A DNA stretch of 64,000 nucleotides from Pandoraea pulmonicola (GCF_000815105.2 NZ_CP010310.2:2604001-2668000); one strand, 5' to 3'. Positions 23,505 through 32,432 are shown, numbered from the stretch's first letter. Notes: generated by a model not told the origin, from the sequence alone. Translations and numbers: made by a program.

Positions 23505-23698
23505 ATCGTTGTTTCGGCCAGGGGGACGATCTGCCGCAGTTTCTGGTGGCGGATCGTGCGCCGGAAAGGAAGAGCGCTGCGCTTTGGAAACTGCGGCAGT
23601 GCCTCATAGCCTTCCGTGCCCGGCAACGGGAGGGGGCGGCCGGCGTCGATGCCGGCGATGTTGGATGCTTGCGGTAAGTGTTCCACCCTTGACTCCAT
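23315..23698 (-). CDS. AlpA-family excisionase-like regulator
   Basis: 127-residue protein with the AlpA/MerR-like winged-helix core at about 48-95: RQIVPLAETTIYEMERRREFPRRF, then WDLAEVKAWVEAR. AlpA-type proteins act as excisionases or activators of integrases in P4-like elements and genomic islands. The first 45 residues (Pro/Gly-rich) and the last 25 (basic) lie outside the domain. It sits just beyond the guaA 3' end without an integrase, so it looks like an orphan survivor of a decayed island. ATG at 23698. Confidence 0.8.
   Translation of the reverse strand: MESRVEHLPQASNIAGIDAGRPLPLPGTEGYEALPQFPKRSALPFRRTIRHQKLRQIVPLAETTIYEMERRREFPRRFNLTPRGVVWDLAEVKAWVEARKQVPRAGVSKSDVRQRKTRPVRVGPSEA
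23334..23354 (+). terminator. Terminator-like hairpin
   Basis: ACCCG (23334-23338) pairs with CGGGT (23346-23350) and is followed by TTTTT. It lies inside the 3' part of the minus-strand AlpA gene and would stop plus-strand transcripts that begin near the repeats. Confidence 0.45.
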
Positions 23699-23755
23699 GA
23701 GTATGCTTCACGGAGATATGGTGAATTTCAGTACCTAGCCGCATCGTGTCCGCAT

Positions 23756-24688
23756 CTATTTGACGGACGCCGGGTCTTGCAATGTGGCTTCTCGCATCAA
23801 CCAATCCCGGAAAGTGACGAGCCGTGGCAGGCTGGCGCGCTCGGGACGGTATACGACGTAGTAGGCCAACTCGGATTCATACTGGATCTCCGGGAACAAC
23901 CGCACCAGCCGCCCCGCCGCCAGATCATCGTGGGCCATGGCGCTGCGCGCGAGTGCGATACCTCGGCCCTCAATCGCTGCTTGCAGGACTGCTGCCGAGT
24001 TGTTGATCTTCATGCCGCGCGATGTGACGACATCGGTAACTTTGGCTTTCTTGAGCCACTTCTCCCAGGTGGGGAAGCCTGCATGGCCATCCATCGACAA
24101 GTCGTGGATCAAGGTGACCTGGGTGATGCCGCCAAGCTTGTGCAGACTCCGGTTCTGCCGCAACAGCTCGGGCGAGCACACTGGGAATATCTCTTCGCCC
24201 ATCAACCTCTCCGCCGCCAATCCCGGCCAGGTGCCAGTGCCGTAGCGCACGCCAATGTCTACCCGCTGGGCCACGAAGTCCACGGGCTTGAGACTGGTTT
24301 CAAGGCGCACATCCGTGTCGGGGCAGATGGCCTGGAATCGCTCGAAGCGCGGCAGCAGCCATTTGGCGGCGAACGCGGGGCTGACCGTCACGGTCAACAC
24401 GCCGGCAGCCGCACTTTCCTTGAGCCGCTCCAGGCCCAGGGCCAGTCGGTCGAAGCCGGCCCGTATGTCGGGCAGGGCGCACAACGCAGCGTCGGTGGTC
24501 ACAAGCCTGGCCCGGCCGCTGGTACTCCGGATGAACAGAGGCGTGCCCAGCCATTCCTCCAGGCCCCGAACCAACTGGCCGACGGCCGCCGGCGTGACGC
24601 TGAGTTCCTGCGCCGCGGCAGAAAAACTCTGGTACCGGGCGCTAGCTTCGAACGCACGCAAGGCATTCAGGTGAACTGGCAGCTTCAT
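23756..24688 (-). CDS. LysR-type regulator (GcvA-like)
   Basis: 310 residues: an N-terminal winged HTH (about 5-65, LNALRAFEASARYQSFSAAAQELSVTPAAV-type sequence) and an effector-binding domain (about 92-295). GcvA-like members regulate divergent metabolic genes. It is divergent from the SDR gene at 24947 across 258 bases, so it is the likely regulator of the 24947-29949 cassette. The inducer is unknown. Confidence 0.9.
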   Translation of the reverse strand: MKLPVHLNALRAFEASARYQSFSAAAQELSVTPAAVGQLVRGLEEWLGTPLFIRSTSGRARLVTTDAALCALPDIRAGFDRLALGLERLKESAAAGVLTVTVSPAFAAKWLLPRFERFQAICPDTDVRLETSLKPVDFVAQRVDIGVRYGTGTWPGLAAERLMGEEIFPVCSPELLRQNRSLHKLGGITQVTLIHDLSMDGHAGFPTWEKWLKKAKVTDVVTSRGMKINNSAAVLQAAIEGRGIALARSAMAHDDLAAGRLVRLFPEIQYESELAYYVVYRPERASLPRLVTFRDWLMREATLQDPASVK

Positions 24689-24946
24689 AGCGATAAAGAT
24701 CTTCTTTCAATGATTGACACTTTATCTCATTTGTCACAGTTCCCGAATTCGCGAAGAATTTGATCTGAATAAGGGTAGGCATCTCGTGATGCGCAAGGCT
24801 CTGGGAGTTTCTTGGCATCGATCTTCATACATAGCTTTTCTTGCAAACGAGGCGAAGCGCTTTGTATGGACATTGAGCGTGAAGACCGCCTGTCCCTTGT
24901 TTATTTCAACCAAGGCCTGTCAGCGGGCGGGAAAGAGAGAGTTCAG

Positions 24947-25720
24947 ATGAGCAATCAGTTCAGGGGTAAGAAGTTGCTGGTCGTCGGCGGCACCAGCGGC
25001 ATGGGCTTGCAAACGGCCAGGATGGTCCTCGCCGAAGGCGGCTCCGTCGTGGTCGCGGGCCATCGTGCGGACAAGACCGAAGCGGCTCGCCAGGAACTGG
25101 CCGCGCTGGGTCAGGTTGCAGCGCTGACGGCGGACCTGGGCAGCGATGAAGGCGTGGCAGCACTCATCAAGGCCATCGACGAACAGCATTCCGACATCGA
25201 CCTACTGGTCAATGCAGCGGGCGTGTTCTTCCCCAAGCCCTTCCTGGAACACCAGGACGCGGACTACGACCAGTACATGAAGCTGAATAAGGCGTTCTTC
25301 TTCATCACACAGAAGGTTGCCGCCAACCTTGTCGCCAAGGGCCGCCCGGGTGCCATCGTCAACATCGGTTCGATGTGGGCCAAGCAAGCCATCGCCGCCA
25401 CGCCGTCGTCCGCCTACTCCATGGCCAAGGCCGGCCTCCATTCGCTGACCCAGCATCTGGCCATGGAGCTGGCACCGAAGCACATCCGCGTCAACGCGGT
25501 CTCGCCCGCAGTGGTTCATACCCCGATCTATGAGGGCTTCATCCCGAAGGCCGAAGTGCACAGTGCGCTGCAGGGCTTCAACAGATTCCATCCGATCGGT
25601 CGCGTCGGTTTCCCGCAAGACGTTGCCGAAGTCGTCACCTTCCTCCTGTCGGACAAGGCGGGTTGGGTGACTGGCGCGGTCTGGGACGTGGACGGCGGCG
25701 TGATGGCTGGTCGCAACTGA
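24947..25720 (+). CDS. Short-chain dehydrogenase/reductase
   Basis: Classical SDR of 257 residues using NAD(P). Cofactor motif GGTSGMG is at 14-20, NAAG at 89-92, catalytic S142 and YSMAK with Y157/K161. The C-terminal substrate region ends [17 protein letters not shown] 24947 follows GAAAGAGAGAG; upstream codons (from 24812) are not SDR-like. It is the first gene of a five-gene cassette read away from the LysR gene. The substrate is not deducible. Confidence 0.88.
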   Translation: MSNQFRGKKLLVVGGTSGMGLQTARMVLAEGGSVVVAGHRADKTEAARQELAALGQVAALTADLGSDEGVAALIKAIDEQHSDIDLLVNAAGVFFPKPFLEHQDADYDQYMKLNKAFFFITQKVAANLVAKGRPGAIVNIGSMWAKQAIAATPSSAYSMAKAGLHSLTQHLAMELAPKHIRVNAVSPAVVHTPIYEGFIPKAEVHSALQGFNRFHPIGRVGFPQDVAEVVTFLLSDKAGWVTGAVWDVDGGVMAGRN

Positions 25721-25813
25721 CGCGCGAAGGTACCGAAGGCGTAAGTCGTGAGGGAGGTGTTGCCTGGCGCCGATCTTCCCAGCCAACGTCCTCCCGATTC
25801 TTGAAGAACATCC

Positions 25814-26494
25814 ATGCTCGTCAATGCAGATCTTTCGCTGCGCGCCGCAGTAGAGCCCCACCAGTACCGCTGGGTGGACTCGCCGCAGCCGGGCGTCGAG
25901 CGTGTCATGCTGGACCGCTTGGGCGGTGAAAAGGCCCGGGCGACCAGCATCGTGCGCTATGCACCTGGATCGCAATTCCCTCGCCATCAACACCCCGGTG
26001 GCGAGGAGATCCTGGTGCTGTCCGGCACCTTCTCCGAAGGCGGGGAGCATTATCCCGCCGGCTGGTACATGCGCAATCCGCCGGGCTCCAGCCACCAACC
26101 CTCCAGCGAAGTGGGGGCCGTCATCTTCGTCAAGCTGTGGCAGATGCGTGCCAGCGAGAGCCGGCGTGTGCGCATCGACACCCGCGACGCTTCGGCGTGG
26201 ACGGTTCGGGGTGGACGTGCGGCTTGTCTGCTGTTCGCAGACCAGATCGAGCTCGTGTCGATGGAACGCCTGCCGGCGGGCGTCCGCGTTTGCTCCGGAC
26301 CGGTCGAAGGCTCGGAAATACTGGTGCTGGAGGGCGCCTTGCACGAAGGCGCACATCGGTACGACCGTGGCAGTTGGATACGGCTGCCTCCAGGTGAGCA
26401 TCCCGATCTCGTGGCGGGCGACGCCGGAGCCACGATGTATCTCAAGACAGGGCATCTCTCGGCCCATGCCAGAGAGAAAGGTATTCCATGCTGA
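25814..26494 (+). CDS. ChrR-like double-cupin protein
   Basis: 226 residues with two cupin repeats. The first (about 45-110) has HQHPGGEEILVLSG and the metal-site pattern H-x-H plus E. The second (about 145-215) has GSEILVLEGALHEG. The sequence resembles the cupin domain of ChrR-type proteins, which bind zinc in anti-sigma factors or serve as dioxygenase-like enzymes. No zinc-binding anti-sigma domain is present, so an enzymatic or metal-sensing role is open. Its 3' end overlaps the oxidase gene by 7 bases. Confidence 0.75.
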   Translation: MLVNADLSLRAAVEPHQYRWVDSPQPGVERVMLDRLGGEKARATSIVRYAPGSQFPRHQHPGGEEILVLSGTFSEGGEHYPAGWYMRNPPGSSHQPSSEVGAVIFVKLWQMRASESRRVRIDTRDASAWTVRGGRAACLLFADQIELVSMERLPAGVRVCSGPVEGSEILVLEGALHEGAHRYDRGSWIRLPPGEHPDLVAGDAGATMYLKTGHLSAHAREKGIPC

Positions 26495-27633
26495 AGGCGA
26501 GAGTAGCCATCATCGGTGGCGGTCTGAGCGGTCTGTACGCGGCCGCATTGCTCGAAGAGCGTGGCATGCGGGATTACGTGCTGCTCGAGGCGCGCGAGAC
26601 CTTGGGGGGCAGGATCCTGTCCATGCCCCGAGGCAGTGATACGGGCGACGCTGGATCACCGTCCGACATCGGGCGTTTTGACCTCGGCGCGACCTGGTTC
26701 TGGCCCGATCTGCAGCCGGGCCTCGCGCGATTGGTGGATGAGCTTGGTCTTGCCACCTTCGAACAGCATGAGGCCGGAGACATGCTGGTTGAACGCTCCA
26801 GCGTGCACAGGCCCAGCCGTGTCAACGGTTATCGCTCTGCTCCAGCCTCACTGCGGGTGGTGGGTGGTATGGACGCACTGATCGAAGCCCTGCGCGATCG
26901 GCTGACGGCCGACCGGCTCATCTGCGGCTGCCATGTCAAGCGCCTGGTGCACTTGGGAGGCGAGGGCGTCGAAGTACAGGCCGACGACATGCTGGGGCGC
27001 CCAGTCGTTTATCGCGTGGCTCATGTCCTGCTGGCCGTGCCTCCGCGTCTCGCAGTCCACGCGCTCGACTTCACGCCGACGCTCCCGCACGCGCTGGTGC
27101 AGCAATGGAAAAACTGCGCGACCTGGATGGCTCCGCATGCCAAGTACGTGGCGGTCTTCGACAAGCCGTTTTGGCGCGAGCAGGGACTCTCCGGCGAAGC
27201 GCGCAGTTCCGTGGGGCCTCTGACCGAGATCCACGATGCATCGTCCGAGGGCGGCCACGCCGCGCTGTTCGGGTTCCTCGGCGTGCCCGCGCACGTGCGG
27301 GCCCAGGTAGCGGAAGCAGACCTGTTCAATCACTGTCGCGCCCAGTTGGTGCGATTGTTTGGCAGCAGTGCGGCTTTGCCTCAGGTGGAGCTCCTCAAGG
27401 ATTGGGCGAGCGACCCCTATACCGCGGTGGCCGCTGACCAGCGTCCGGGTTTGCATCAGTCCCTGCAACTGCTTCCGACGGCGCTTTCCGGTACGTGGCG
27501 AAACCAACTCATTGGCATCGCGAGCGAATGGTCGCCGGAGTTTTCCGGATACCTCGCGGGCGCGGTGGATGCCGCCCGGCGAGGCGTTGAGGTGCTGACG
27601 GCCCCCAACGCGGCCAGTTCCCTTTTGCATTGA
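26488..27633 (+). CDS. Flavin-dependent amine oxidase family protein
   Basis: 381 residues. FAD-binding Rossmann motif is at 6-15 (VAIIGGGLSG), followed by EARETLGGRI. The C-terminal GYLAGAVDAARRGVEVL stretch is the second FAD contact typical of monoamine oxidases. It is shorter than the usual 430-500 residues, but both FAD ends are present. It would oxidise an amine or related substrate, producing H2O2. It overlaps the cupin gene and precedes an alcohol dehydrogenase gene, which suggests a sequential oxidative route. Confidence 0.8.
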   Translation: MLKARVAIIGGGLSGLYAAALLEERGMRDYVLLEARETLGGRILSMPRGSDTGDAGSPSDIGRFDLGATWFWPDLQPGLARLVDELGLATFEQHEAGDMLVERSSVHRPSRVNGYRSAPASLRVVGGMDALIEALRDRLTADRLICGCHVKRLVHLGGEGVEVQADDMLGRPVVYRVAHVLLAVPPRLAVHALDFTPTLPHALVQQWKNCATWMAPHAKYVAVFDKPFWREQGLSGEARSSVGPLTEIHDASSEGGHAALFGFLGVPAHVRAQVAEADLFNHCRAQLVRLFGSSAALPQVELLKDWASDPYTAVAADQRPGLHQSLQLLPTALSGTWRNQLIGIASEWSPEFSGYLAGAVDAARRGVEVLTAPNAASSLLH

Positions 27634-27682
27634 CATATCCGTCCCATGAATTGGATGGGATGAAAACACTGGAGAGACGGAA

Positions 27683-28708
27683 ATGAAGACAAGCTATCGG
27701 GCCATGCAGGTCAGCAGCCCAGGCGTGCTGGAGCTTGTGGAGCGAGAGACGCCCCAGCCGGGTGTTGGCGAAGTCCTGATCCAGGTGGAGGCCTGCGGCA
27801 TCTGCGGGGCGGACGCCGCCGACATCGAGAAGGCCAACCCCGCGACCCAGCCACCGCGCGTGCCGGGCCACGAGGTGGTCGGGCGCATCGTGGCATTGGG
27901 CACTGGCACGCCCTTGATCTGGAAGGTCGGCCAGCGCGTGGGCGTGGGCCGCCTCGGCGGCCATTGCAATGAATGCGTCCAGTGCCGCCAGGGACGTTTC
28001 CAGCTGTGCCAGAACCAGCCGATCGTCGGCGCCACCTGCGATGGCGGCTATGCCGAGATGATGCTGGCGCGCAGCACGGGCCTGGTGTCGATTCCGGACG
28101 AACTCAATGCCGAGGAAGCCGCGCCGATCCTGTGCGCGGGCCTTGCCACCTTCAACGCGCTGAAGAAGTGCGGCGCCCAGGCGGGCGACACGGTGGCCAT
28201 CCTGGGCATCGGTGGCCTGGGGCACATGGCGCTGCAGTACGCACGCAGCATGGGCTTCAAGGTGATTGCCATCGGACGCGGCAGCGATGTCGCCGCGGAT
28301 GCCCTGGCGCTGGGCGCACACGTCTACATCGACAACCGCGAGGAAGACGCCGCAGCCACGCTCAAGAGCATGGACGGAGCACAGGCCATCGTAACCATGA
28401 TCGACCATGCCGAGACCGTGTCGGCATTGCTGGGGGGCCTGGCTCCGGAAGGGCGACTGGTCGTGCTCAACCCGGGCAAGAGTCCGCTGCAGGTCCCTGC
28501 GGGCCTGCTGGTCGGTGGCCAGCGCAGCATCCTGGGATCGATCACCGGCACGCCCTACGACAACGAAAAGGCGCTGAACTTCAGCGTGTTGGTGCATGTG
28601 CGGCCGCACATCGAGGTCATGCCATTGGAGCGGGCGGGCGAGGCCTATCAGCGGAAGAAGTCCGGCAACGTCAAGTACCGCATGGTGCTGACCATGGGGA
28701 ACCAATGA
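27683..28708 (+). CDS. Zinc-dependent alcohol dehydrogenase (MDR superfamily)
   Basis: 341 residues. Catalytic zinc ligands: C41 (GICG), H63-E64 (PGHE) and C151. Structural zinc: C95, C98, C101 and C109. NAD(P)-binding GIGGLG is at 175-180. All key residues are intact, so the enzyme should be active on an alcohol or aldehyde. It begins 49 bases after the oxidase gene; its stop overlaps the MFS gene start (ATGA). Confidence 0.88.
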   Translation: MKTSYRAMQVSSPGVLELVERETPQPGVGEVLIQVEACGICGADAADIEKANPATQPPRVPGHEVVGRIVALGTGTPLIWKVGQRVGVGRLGGHCNECVQCRQGRFQLCQNQPIVGATCDGGYAEMMLARSTGLVSIPDELNAEEAAPILCAGLATFNALKKCGAQAGDTVAILGIGGLGHMALQYARSMGFKVIAIGRGSDVAADALALGAHVYIDNREEDAAATLKSMDGAQAIVTMIDHAETVSALLGGLAPEGRLVVLNPGKSPLQVPAGLLVGGQRSILGSITGTPYDNEKALNFSVLVHVRPHIEVMPLERAGEAYQRKKSGNVKYRMVLTMGNQ

Positions 28709-29949
28709 CGCAAAACACGACTACTCCTGCGGCGAATTCGTCTGCCGTGCTCCCGGAAGAGGTCCAGAGCGCAAACATATGGCGCCTGTCCATCGCCCAG
28801 GCGCTGGCCGGCGCGAACTCGGTGGTGGTCTATGCCACCGGGGCCATCGTCGGCGACATGCTGGCGCCTACACCGATGCTGGCCACGCTGCCGATCTCCA
28901 TCTTCGTGGTGGGCATGGCGGCGTGCATCCTGCCCATGGGGACCATCACCCGAAGACATGGCCGGCGTGCCGCCTTTCTGCTGGGGACGGGGGCCGGCGT
29001 GCTGACCGGCCTGCTGGCCATGCTGGCGGTCATCTTGGGGTCGTTCTGGCTGTTCTGTCTGGCGACCTTCTTTGGTGGCAGCTACGCAGCCGTGGTGCTG
29101 TCGTTCCGCTTTGCGGCTGCCGACGGGGTGGCGCCAGGCCGGCGCGCGCGTGCACTGTCGCTCGTCATGGCCGGGGGCGTGGCCGCGGGCGTCGTGGGGC
29201 CACAACTGGTGACCTGGACCATGGACCTGTGGCCCCCGCACATGTTCGCGCTCACCTTCCTGGTGCAGGCTGCCGTCGCGGCGATTTCGGCGGTCATCCT
29301 GCGTGGGGTCCGGTTGCCGATGCCGAACAGGGCGGATGTGGCGGGCGGTCGGCGACTTAGGAGCATCGCACTTCAGCCGCGCTTCATCGCCGCGGCGATC
29401 GGCGGTGCGGTTTCCTACATGTTGATGAACTTCCTGATGACGGCCGCGCCCCTGGCGATGCACATCTGTGGGCATTCGCAGGCGTCGGCCAATCTGGGCA
29501 TGCAATGGCACGTCATCGCGATGTACGCGCCCAGTTTCTTCACCGGCTCTCTGATCACCCGCTTCGGCGCAGGCCGTGTGGCGATGGCTGGCTTGTTGCT
29601 GACGGGCCTGTCCGCCGGCGTTGGGCTGGGCGGCGTTGACGTGGCGCATTTCTGGGGGACGCTGGTCCTGCTCGGGCTGGGCTGGAATTTCGGATTCCTT
29701 GGGGCGTCGGCAATGGTGCTCGAATGCCATCGGCCCGAGGAGAAGACGCGCGTGCAGTCGTTCAACGACTTCATCGTGTTCGGCCTGATGGCGATTGGCT
29801 CGTTCTCGTCCGGTGGCCTGCTGTCCGCCTATGGCTGGGACACCGTGCTCTGGGTCTCGTTCATGCCGCTCGCACTGGCGGTGATTGCGTTGACGATGGT
29901 CCTGCGAAGAAAGTCGACCGCGGCGACTGAAGCGGGAAATGCCTTGTAG
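28705..29949 (+). CDS. MFS transporter
   Basis: 414 residues with about twelve membrane helices. The loop TRRHGRRAAFLLGTGAG after helix 2 is the MFS motif A region. ATG 28705 overlaps the alcohol dehydrogenase stop; the long frame starting 27973 is an out-of-frame shadow before this point. It is the last gene of the cassette and would import the substrate or export a product. Immediately after its stop comes a scar of truncated mobile genes. Confidence 0.88.
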   Translation: MTQNTTTPAANSSAVLPEEVQSANIWRLSIAQALAGANSVVVYATGAIVGDMLAPTPMLATLPISIFVVGMAACILPMGTITRRHGRRAAFLLGTGAGVLTGLLAMLAVILGSFWLFCLATFFGGSYAAVVLSFRFAAADGVAPGRRARALSLVMAGGVAAGVVGPQLVTWTMDLWPPHMFALTFLVQAAVAAISAVILRGVRLPMPNRADVAGGRRLRSIALQPRFIAAAIGGAVSYMLMNFLMTAAPLAMHICGHSQASANLGMQWHVIAMYAPSFFTGSLITRFGAGRVAMAGLLLTGLSAGVGLGGVDVAHFWGTLVLLGLGWNFGFLGASAMVLECHRPEEKTRVQSFNDFIVFGLMAIGSFSSGGLLSAYGWDTVLWVSFMPLALAVIALTMVLRRKSTAATEAGNAL

Positions 29950-29958
29950 CGGGCCGCA

Positions 29959-30067
29959 CTGACCGTTCGTCAAGGGGATGCGGGAGCCGATCTCGTCGTT
30001 CCACTGCTTGGGCTGGCGGGTGAGACAGGAAAGCTGTTAAGCGAGTACAAAAAGCATTTTCGAGACG
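29959..30067 (+). pseudogene. Fragment of a MazG-like nucleotide pyrophosphohydrolase gene
   Basis: In the frame of 29959-30099 the peptide reads ADLVVPLLGLAGETGKLLSE and continues YKKHFRDGD. This resembles the first helices of MazG-like pyrophosphohydrolases, with the metal-binding Glu (AGExG). No start codon and none of the downstream catalytic helices (EELGD) are present, so it is a gene fragment. It is joined at about 30067 to an integrase start. The assignment is from motif memory, not a search. Confidence 0.5.
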
Positions 30068-30127
30068 GTGATTACCGACACAGCACTGCGCAACCTTAAG
30101 CCTAAGTCCAAGACTTATAAGGCTTCT
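30068..30127 (+). pseudogene. Truncated P4-type tyrosine integrase, N-terminal stub
   Basis: From GTG 30068 the frame gives ITDTALRNLKPKSKTYK, the opening of the arm-DNA-binding (DUF4102) domain of P4-family integrases. Similarity stops at about codon 18-20. The reading then continues into sequence antisense to a tautomerase gene. The catalytic domain is entirely absent. This is a relic of an excised or rearranged integrative element. Confidence 0.75.
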
Positions 30128-30699
30128 GGCTGTGTGTTTTTCATCATGCATGCGCTATCGCGGTCGGCCTCGACGGTCCCATGGCGCACGGCGTCGAGAG
30201 TGGCTTCGAGCATCGAACGGGCTTTCTCGCGCCGCCTCCGAGCGAGCCGCGCTTCTCCCACGCTTCTCTTGCTCGGATCATTGACGAGCATGGCGTGGAT
30301 GTCGGGAACTGTCCGAATGGTGCCTCTGCTGCCCCATTGTCCGTCGGGAATTTCGGTGGGGAATACCCAAACACGGGGGGCGATATCTTCAAATGTCGTG
30401 TTCTCGGCGCGAGCGAAAGCTTCCGTTATTTCTCGAACCAGCGCTTTACGAGATTCATCGGTGTATTGACCCTCGGGAACCGTAGGAACGATTCGATAAC
30501 GCGGCAACTTGGACGGCTCGCCACCGACGAACACCCCTGCAGGTCGATGAAGATTGAGTACCGTTACGCCACGAGCGATCTGACTGCCCGGATCGTATCC
30601 TTCGGCTTTGATCAGAATATCGGTCAGTTCTCTAAAAAGTTGCGCCTCCGCTGCGGGAGTCAGGCTATCTGCGGGAATGAGCGCGTCGATCATTGGCAT
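30115..30699 (-). CDS. Tautomerase-superfamily protein
   Basis: 194 residues beginning M-P-M-I; removal of Met would expose the catalytic N-terminal proline of the tautomerase superfamily. Two beta-alpha-beta halves are visible (about 2-65 and 68-135, the second with YRIVPTVPEGQYTDESRKAL). A basic helical tail of about 60 residues exceeds the usual 60-130-residue length. The last few codons and the stop lie in the integrase stub, so the C-terminus may be altered by the junction. It is divergent from a GlxA-type regulator gene. Confidence 0.78.
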   Translation of the reverse strand: MPMIDALIPADSLTPAAEAQLFRELTDILIKAEGYDPGSQIARGVTVLNLHRPAGVFVGGEPSKLPRYRIVPTVPEGQYTDESRKALVREITEAFARAENTTFEDIAPRVWVFPTEIPDGQWGSRGTIRTVPDIHAMLVNDPSKRSVGEARLARRRREKARSMLEATLDAVRHGTVEADRDSACMMKNTQPEAL

Positions 30700-30803
30700 G
30701 GTGGTGTCCTCTCATCGGTTGTTCCGAGCCTAGATCATCCCGCTTTGCAAACTTGCGTGGGAGTGGCAGGATTGCCTCTTTTGAGGGTATATCGGACATT
30801 GCG

Positions 30804-31817
30804 ATGACTACCATCCGAATTTGGGTCTACGACGGGATTCTTGCCTCCGGTGTTGCCGGGCCGATCGATGTTTTCAATGCCGCGAATCACTTGAGCGCAG
30901 GGGCGGCCATGCGTTCGTCCAGATTCGAGTGGCGAGTCGAGTCGCTCGATGGCCGAGAAGTCAAAGCTGCCTCGGGTCAGAGTATTGCGGTAGACGGAAA
31001 GATCGAGCCGCGCCGGCGCGCAGATGCGGTCCTGCTCACCGCGCCATTCTTTTCCGACATGGAGGAATTTCTCGCTCGAGAAGCGCAATTGAGTTCACTG
31101 CTTTCTGCGATCCGCAGTCAACACAAAGCAGGGGCCGTGATGGCCGCGTACTGTACCGGGAACTACCTGCTTGCCGAAGCGGGACTTTTGGATGGTCGCG
31201 CCGCCACAACGCATTGGTCGAAGGCGGCCGACTTTACGCGGCGCTATCCCAGAGTTTCACTGCGAGCACAAGAAGTTCTGATGTCGCAAGACGGCATTGT
31301 TTCGAGCGGGGCGGTTACCTCGTATCTCAATCTCGCCATACGGCTGGTCGAAATGTTTGGTGGCGAGAAACTAGCGTCAATGACCGCAAAGGCGCTATTG
31401 ATCGATATGAATCGAATCTCTCAGGCCTCGTATGCCAAGCTCCTGGGCGAGCATGGGCACACCGATACGCTTGTCGCCAGGGCTCAGCAGCGTATGGAGG
31501 TGACGCTTCAGCACGGTATTCAACTGCGAAAGCTTGCCGAACATCTGGCTGTAAGCGAACGTACGCTTAACCGACGCTTCAAACAGGCAGTGGGTTTGGC
31601 GCCATTGGAATACCTCCAGCGCCTTCGCATCGAAGTGGCAAAGCAACTGCTCGAATCGAAACCAATCGAATTTGATGAGGTGAGTCAGCGTGTCGGATAT
31701 GGTGACGTCAGCACGTTTCGGCAGCTCTTTAAACGCAAAACCGGTCTGACGCCACGTGAATATCAAATGCGCTTTGCTAGCACCAACCGGTCGGACGGCG
31801 ATGTCGGTAACTCTTAA
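30804..31817 (+). CDS. GlxA-family AraC-type regulator with DJ-1/PfpI domain
   Basis: 337 residues. An N-terminal amidotransferase-like DJ-1/PfpI sensor domain (about 3-170; Cys in AAYCTGNYLLAEAG) is followed by an AraC/XylS double HTH (about 230-325; LAVSERTLNRRFKQAVGLAPLEYLQ and VGYGDVSTFRQLFKRKTG). ATG 30804 is chosen; the 37 upstream codons (from 30693) overlap the tautomerase gene start and lack similarity. It probably controls the divergent tautomerase gene. Confidence 0.88.
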   Translation: MTTIRIWVYDGILASGVAGPIDVFNAANHLSAGAAMRSSRFEWRVESLDGREVKAASGQSIAVDGKIEPRRRADAVLLTAPFFSDMEEFLAREAQLSSLLSAIRSQHKAGAVMAAYCTGNYLLAEAGLLDGRAATTHWSKAADFTRRYPRVSLRAQEVLMSQDGIVSSGAVTSYLNLAIRLVEMFGGEKLASMTAKALLIDMNRISQASYAKLLGEHGHTDTLVARAQQRMEVTLQHGIQLRKLAEHLAVSERTLNRRFKQAVGLAPLEYLQRLRIEVAKQLLESKPIEFDEVSQRVGYGDVSTFRQLFKRKTGLTPREYQMRFASTNRSDGDVGNS

Positions 31818-31873
31818 GTTGCGCGTCTTGACCGGTTGTTTGCTTCGATTGGCGACGGGCCGCGTCCATGCGT

Positions 31874-32254
31874 TCATCGACTTCGAGAAATTACGCCAGT
31901 CATATATTCATTCAGATCGCGGAAATCCTTAACTGTCCATGTGAATGCAGGCAACCTTGTGCCGTTTTCTCGTAATGTCCTGGGAATCAGATCCCCGTTT
32001 GGACGGAGTATTACGGACGAGACAATGACGCCTGGGTAAGCGACCAGGCGTTGACGGAAAGCGGGTGTTGTGAGATCGGGCGTAGGAGGGACACTCTTTT
32101 TAGCCAATGGCCCTGTGCCTTTAATATCGGTTCCGTGGCACATAGCGCACCTCGACAAGAAGATTCGCTCTCCATTTCTGCTGTCAGCAAGGGAGACGGA
32201 TGGAATCAAAAGCGTGATTGCCAGTGCGGCGATGAAATTTTCTTTAGTCGTCAT
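31874..32254 (-). CDS. Small periplasmic c-type cytochrome
   Basis: 126 residues from ATG 32254. Signal peptide about 1-24 (hydrophobic IAALAITLLIPSVSLA). One haem-binding motif CAMCH at 36-40. A candidate methionine ligand lies late in the domain (NEYMTGV). Length matches a single-haem class I cytochrome c. No adjacent dehydrogenase is present, so the electron donor is unknown. It stands alone between the GlxA-type regulator and the PanE-like gene; codon bias is less GC-rich than its neighbours, in keeping with a mosaic region. Confidence 0.82.
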   Translation of the reverse strand: MTTKENFIAALAITLLIPSVSLADSRNGERIFLSRCAMCHGTDIKGTGPLAKKSVPPTPDLTTPAFRQRLVAYPGVIVSSVILRPNGDLIPRTLRENGTRLPAFTWTVKDFRDLNEYMTGVISRSR

Positions 32255-32432
32255 TGCGCGCTGAAAGGCCGGCATTCAACCGAATGCGGCCGATGTAGAA
32301 GGAAAACTATTCCCTGACGATAATGCCATACGCTTGAGTGTCCAGCGCCAGAGCGACGTCCTGAATCGCCAGATCGTGGCGAGGGCGAGGATGAAGAGGC
32401 GGGACAGCGCGAGCCTGGTCCGCAGGATCAGA

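Noticed and set aside
25202..26467. 421-codon minus-strand frame across the SDR and cupin genes
   Set aside because: It is a shadow of two plus-strand genes whose motifs are intact, and its own translation has no domain.
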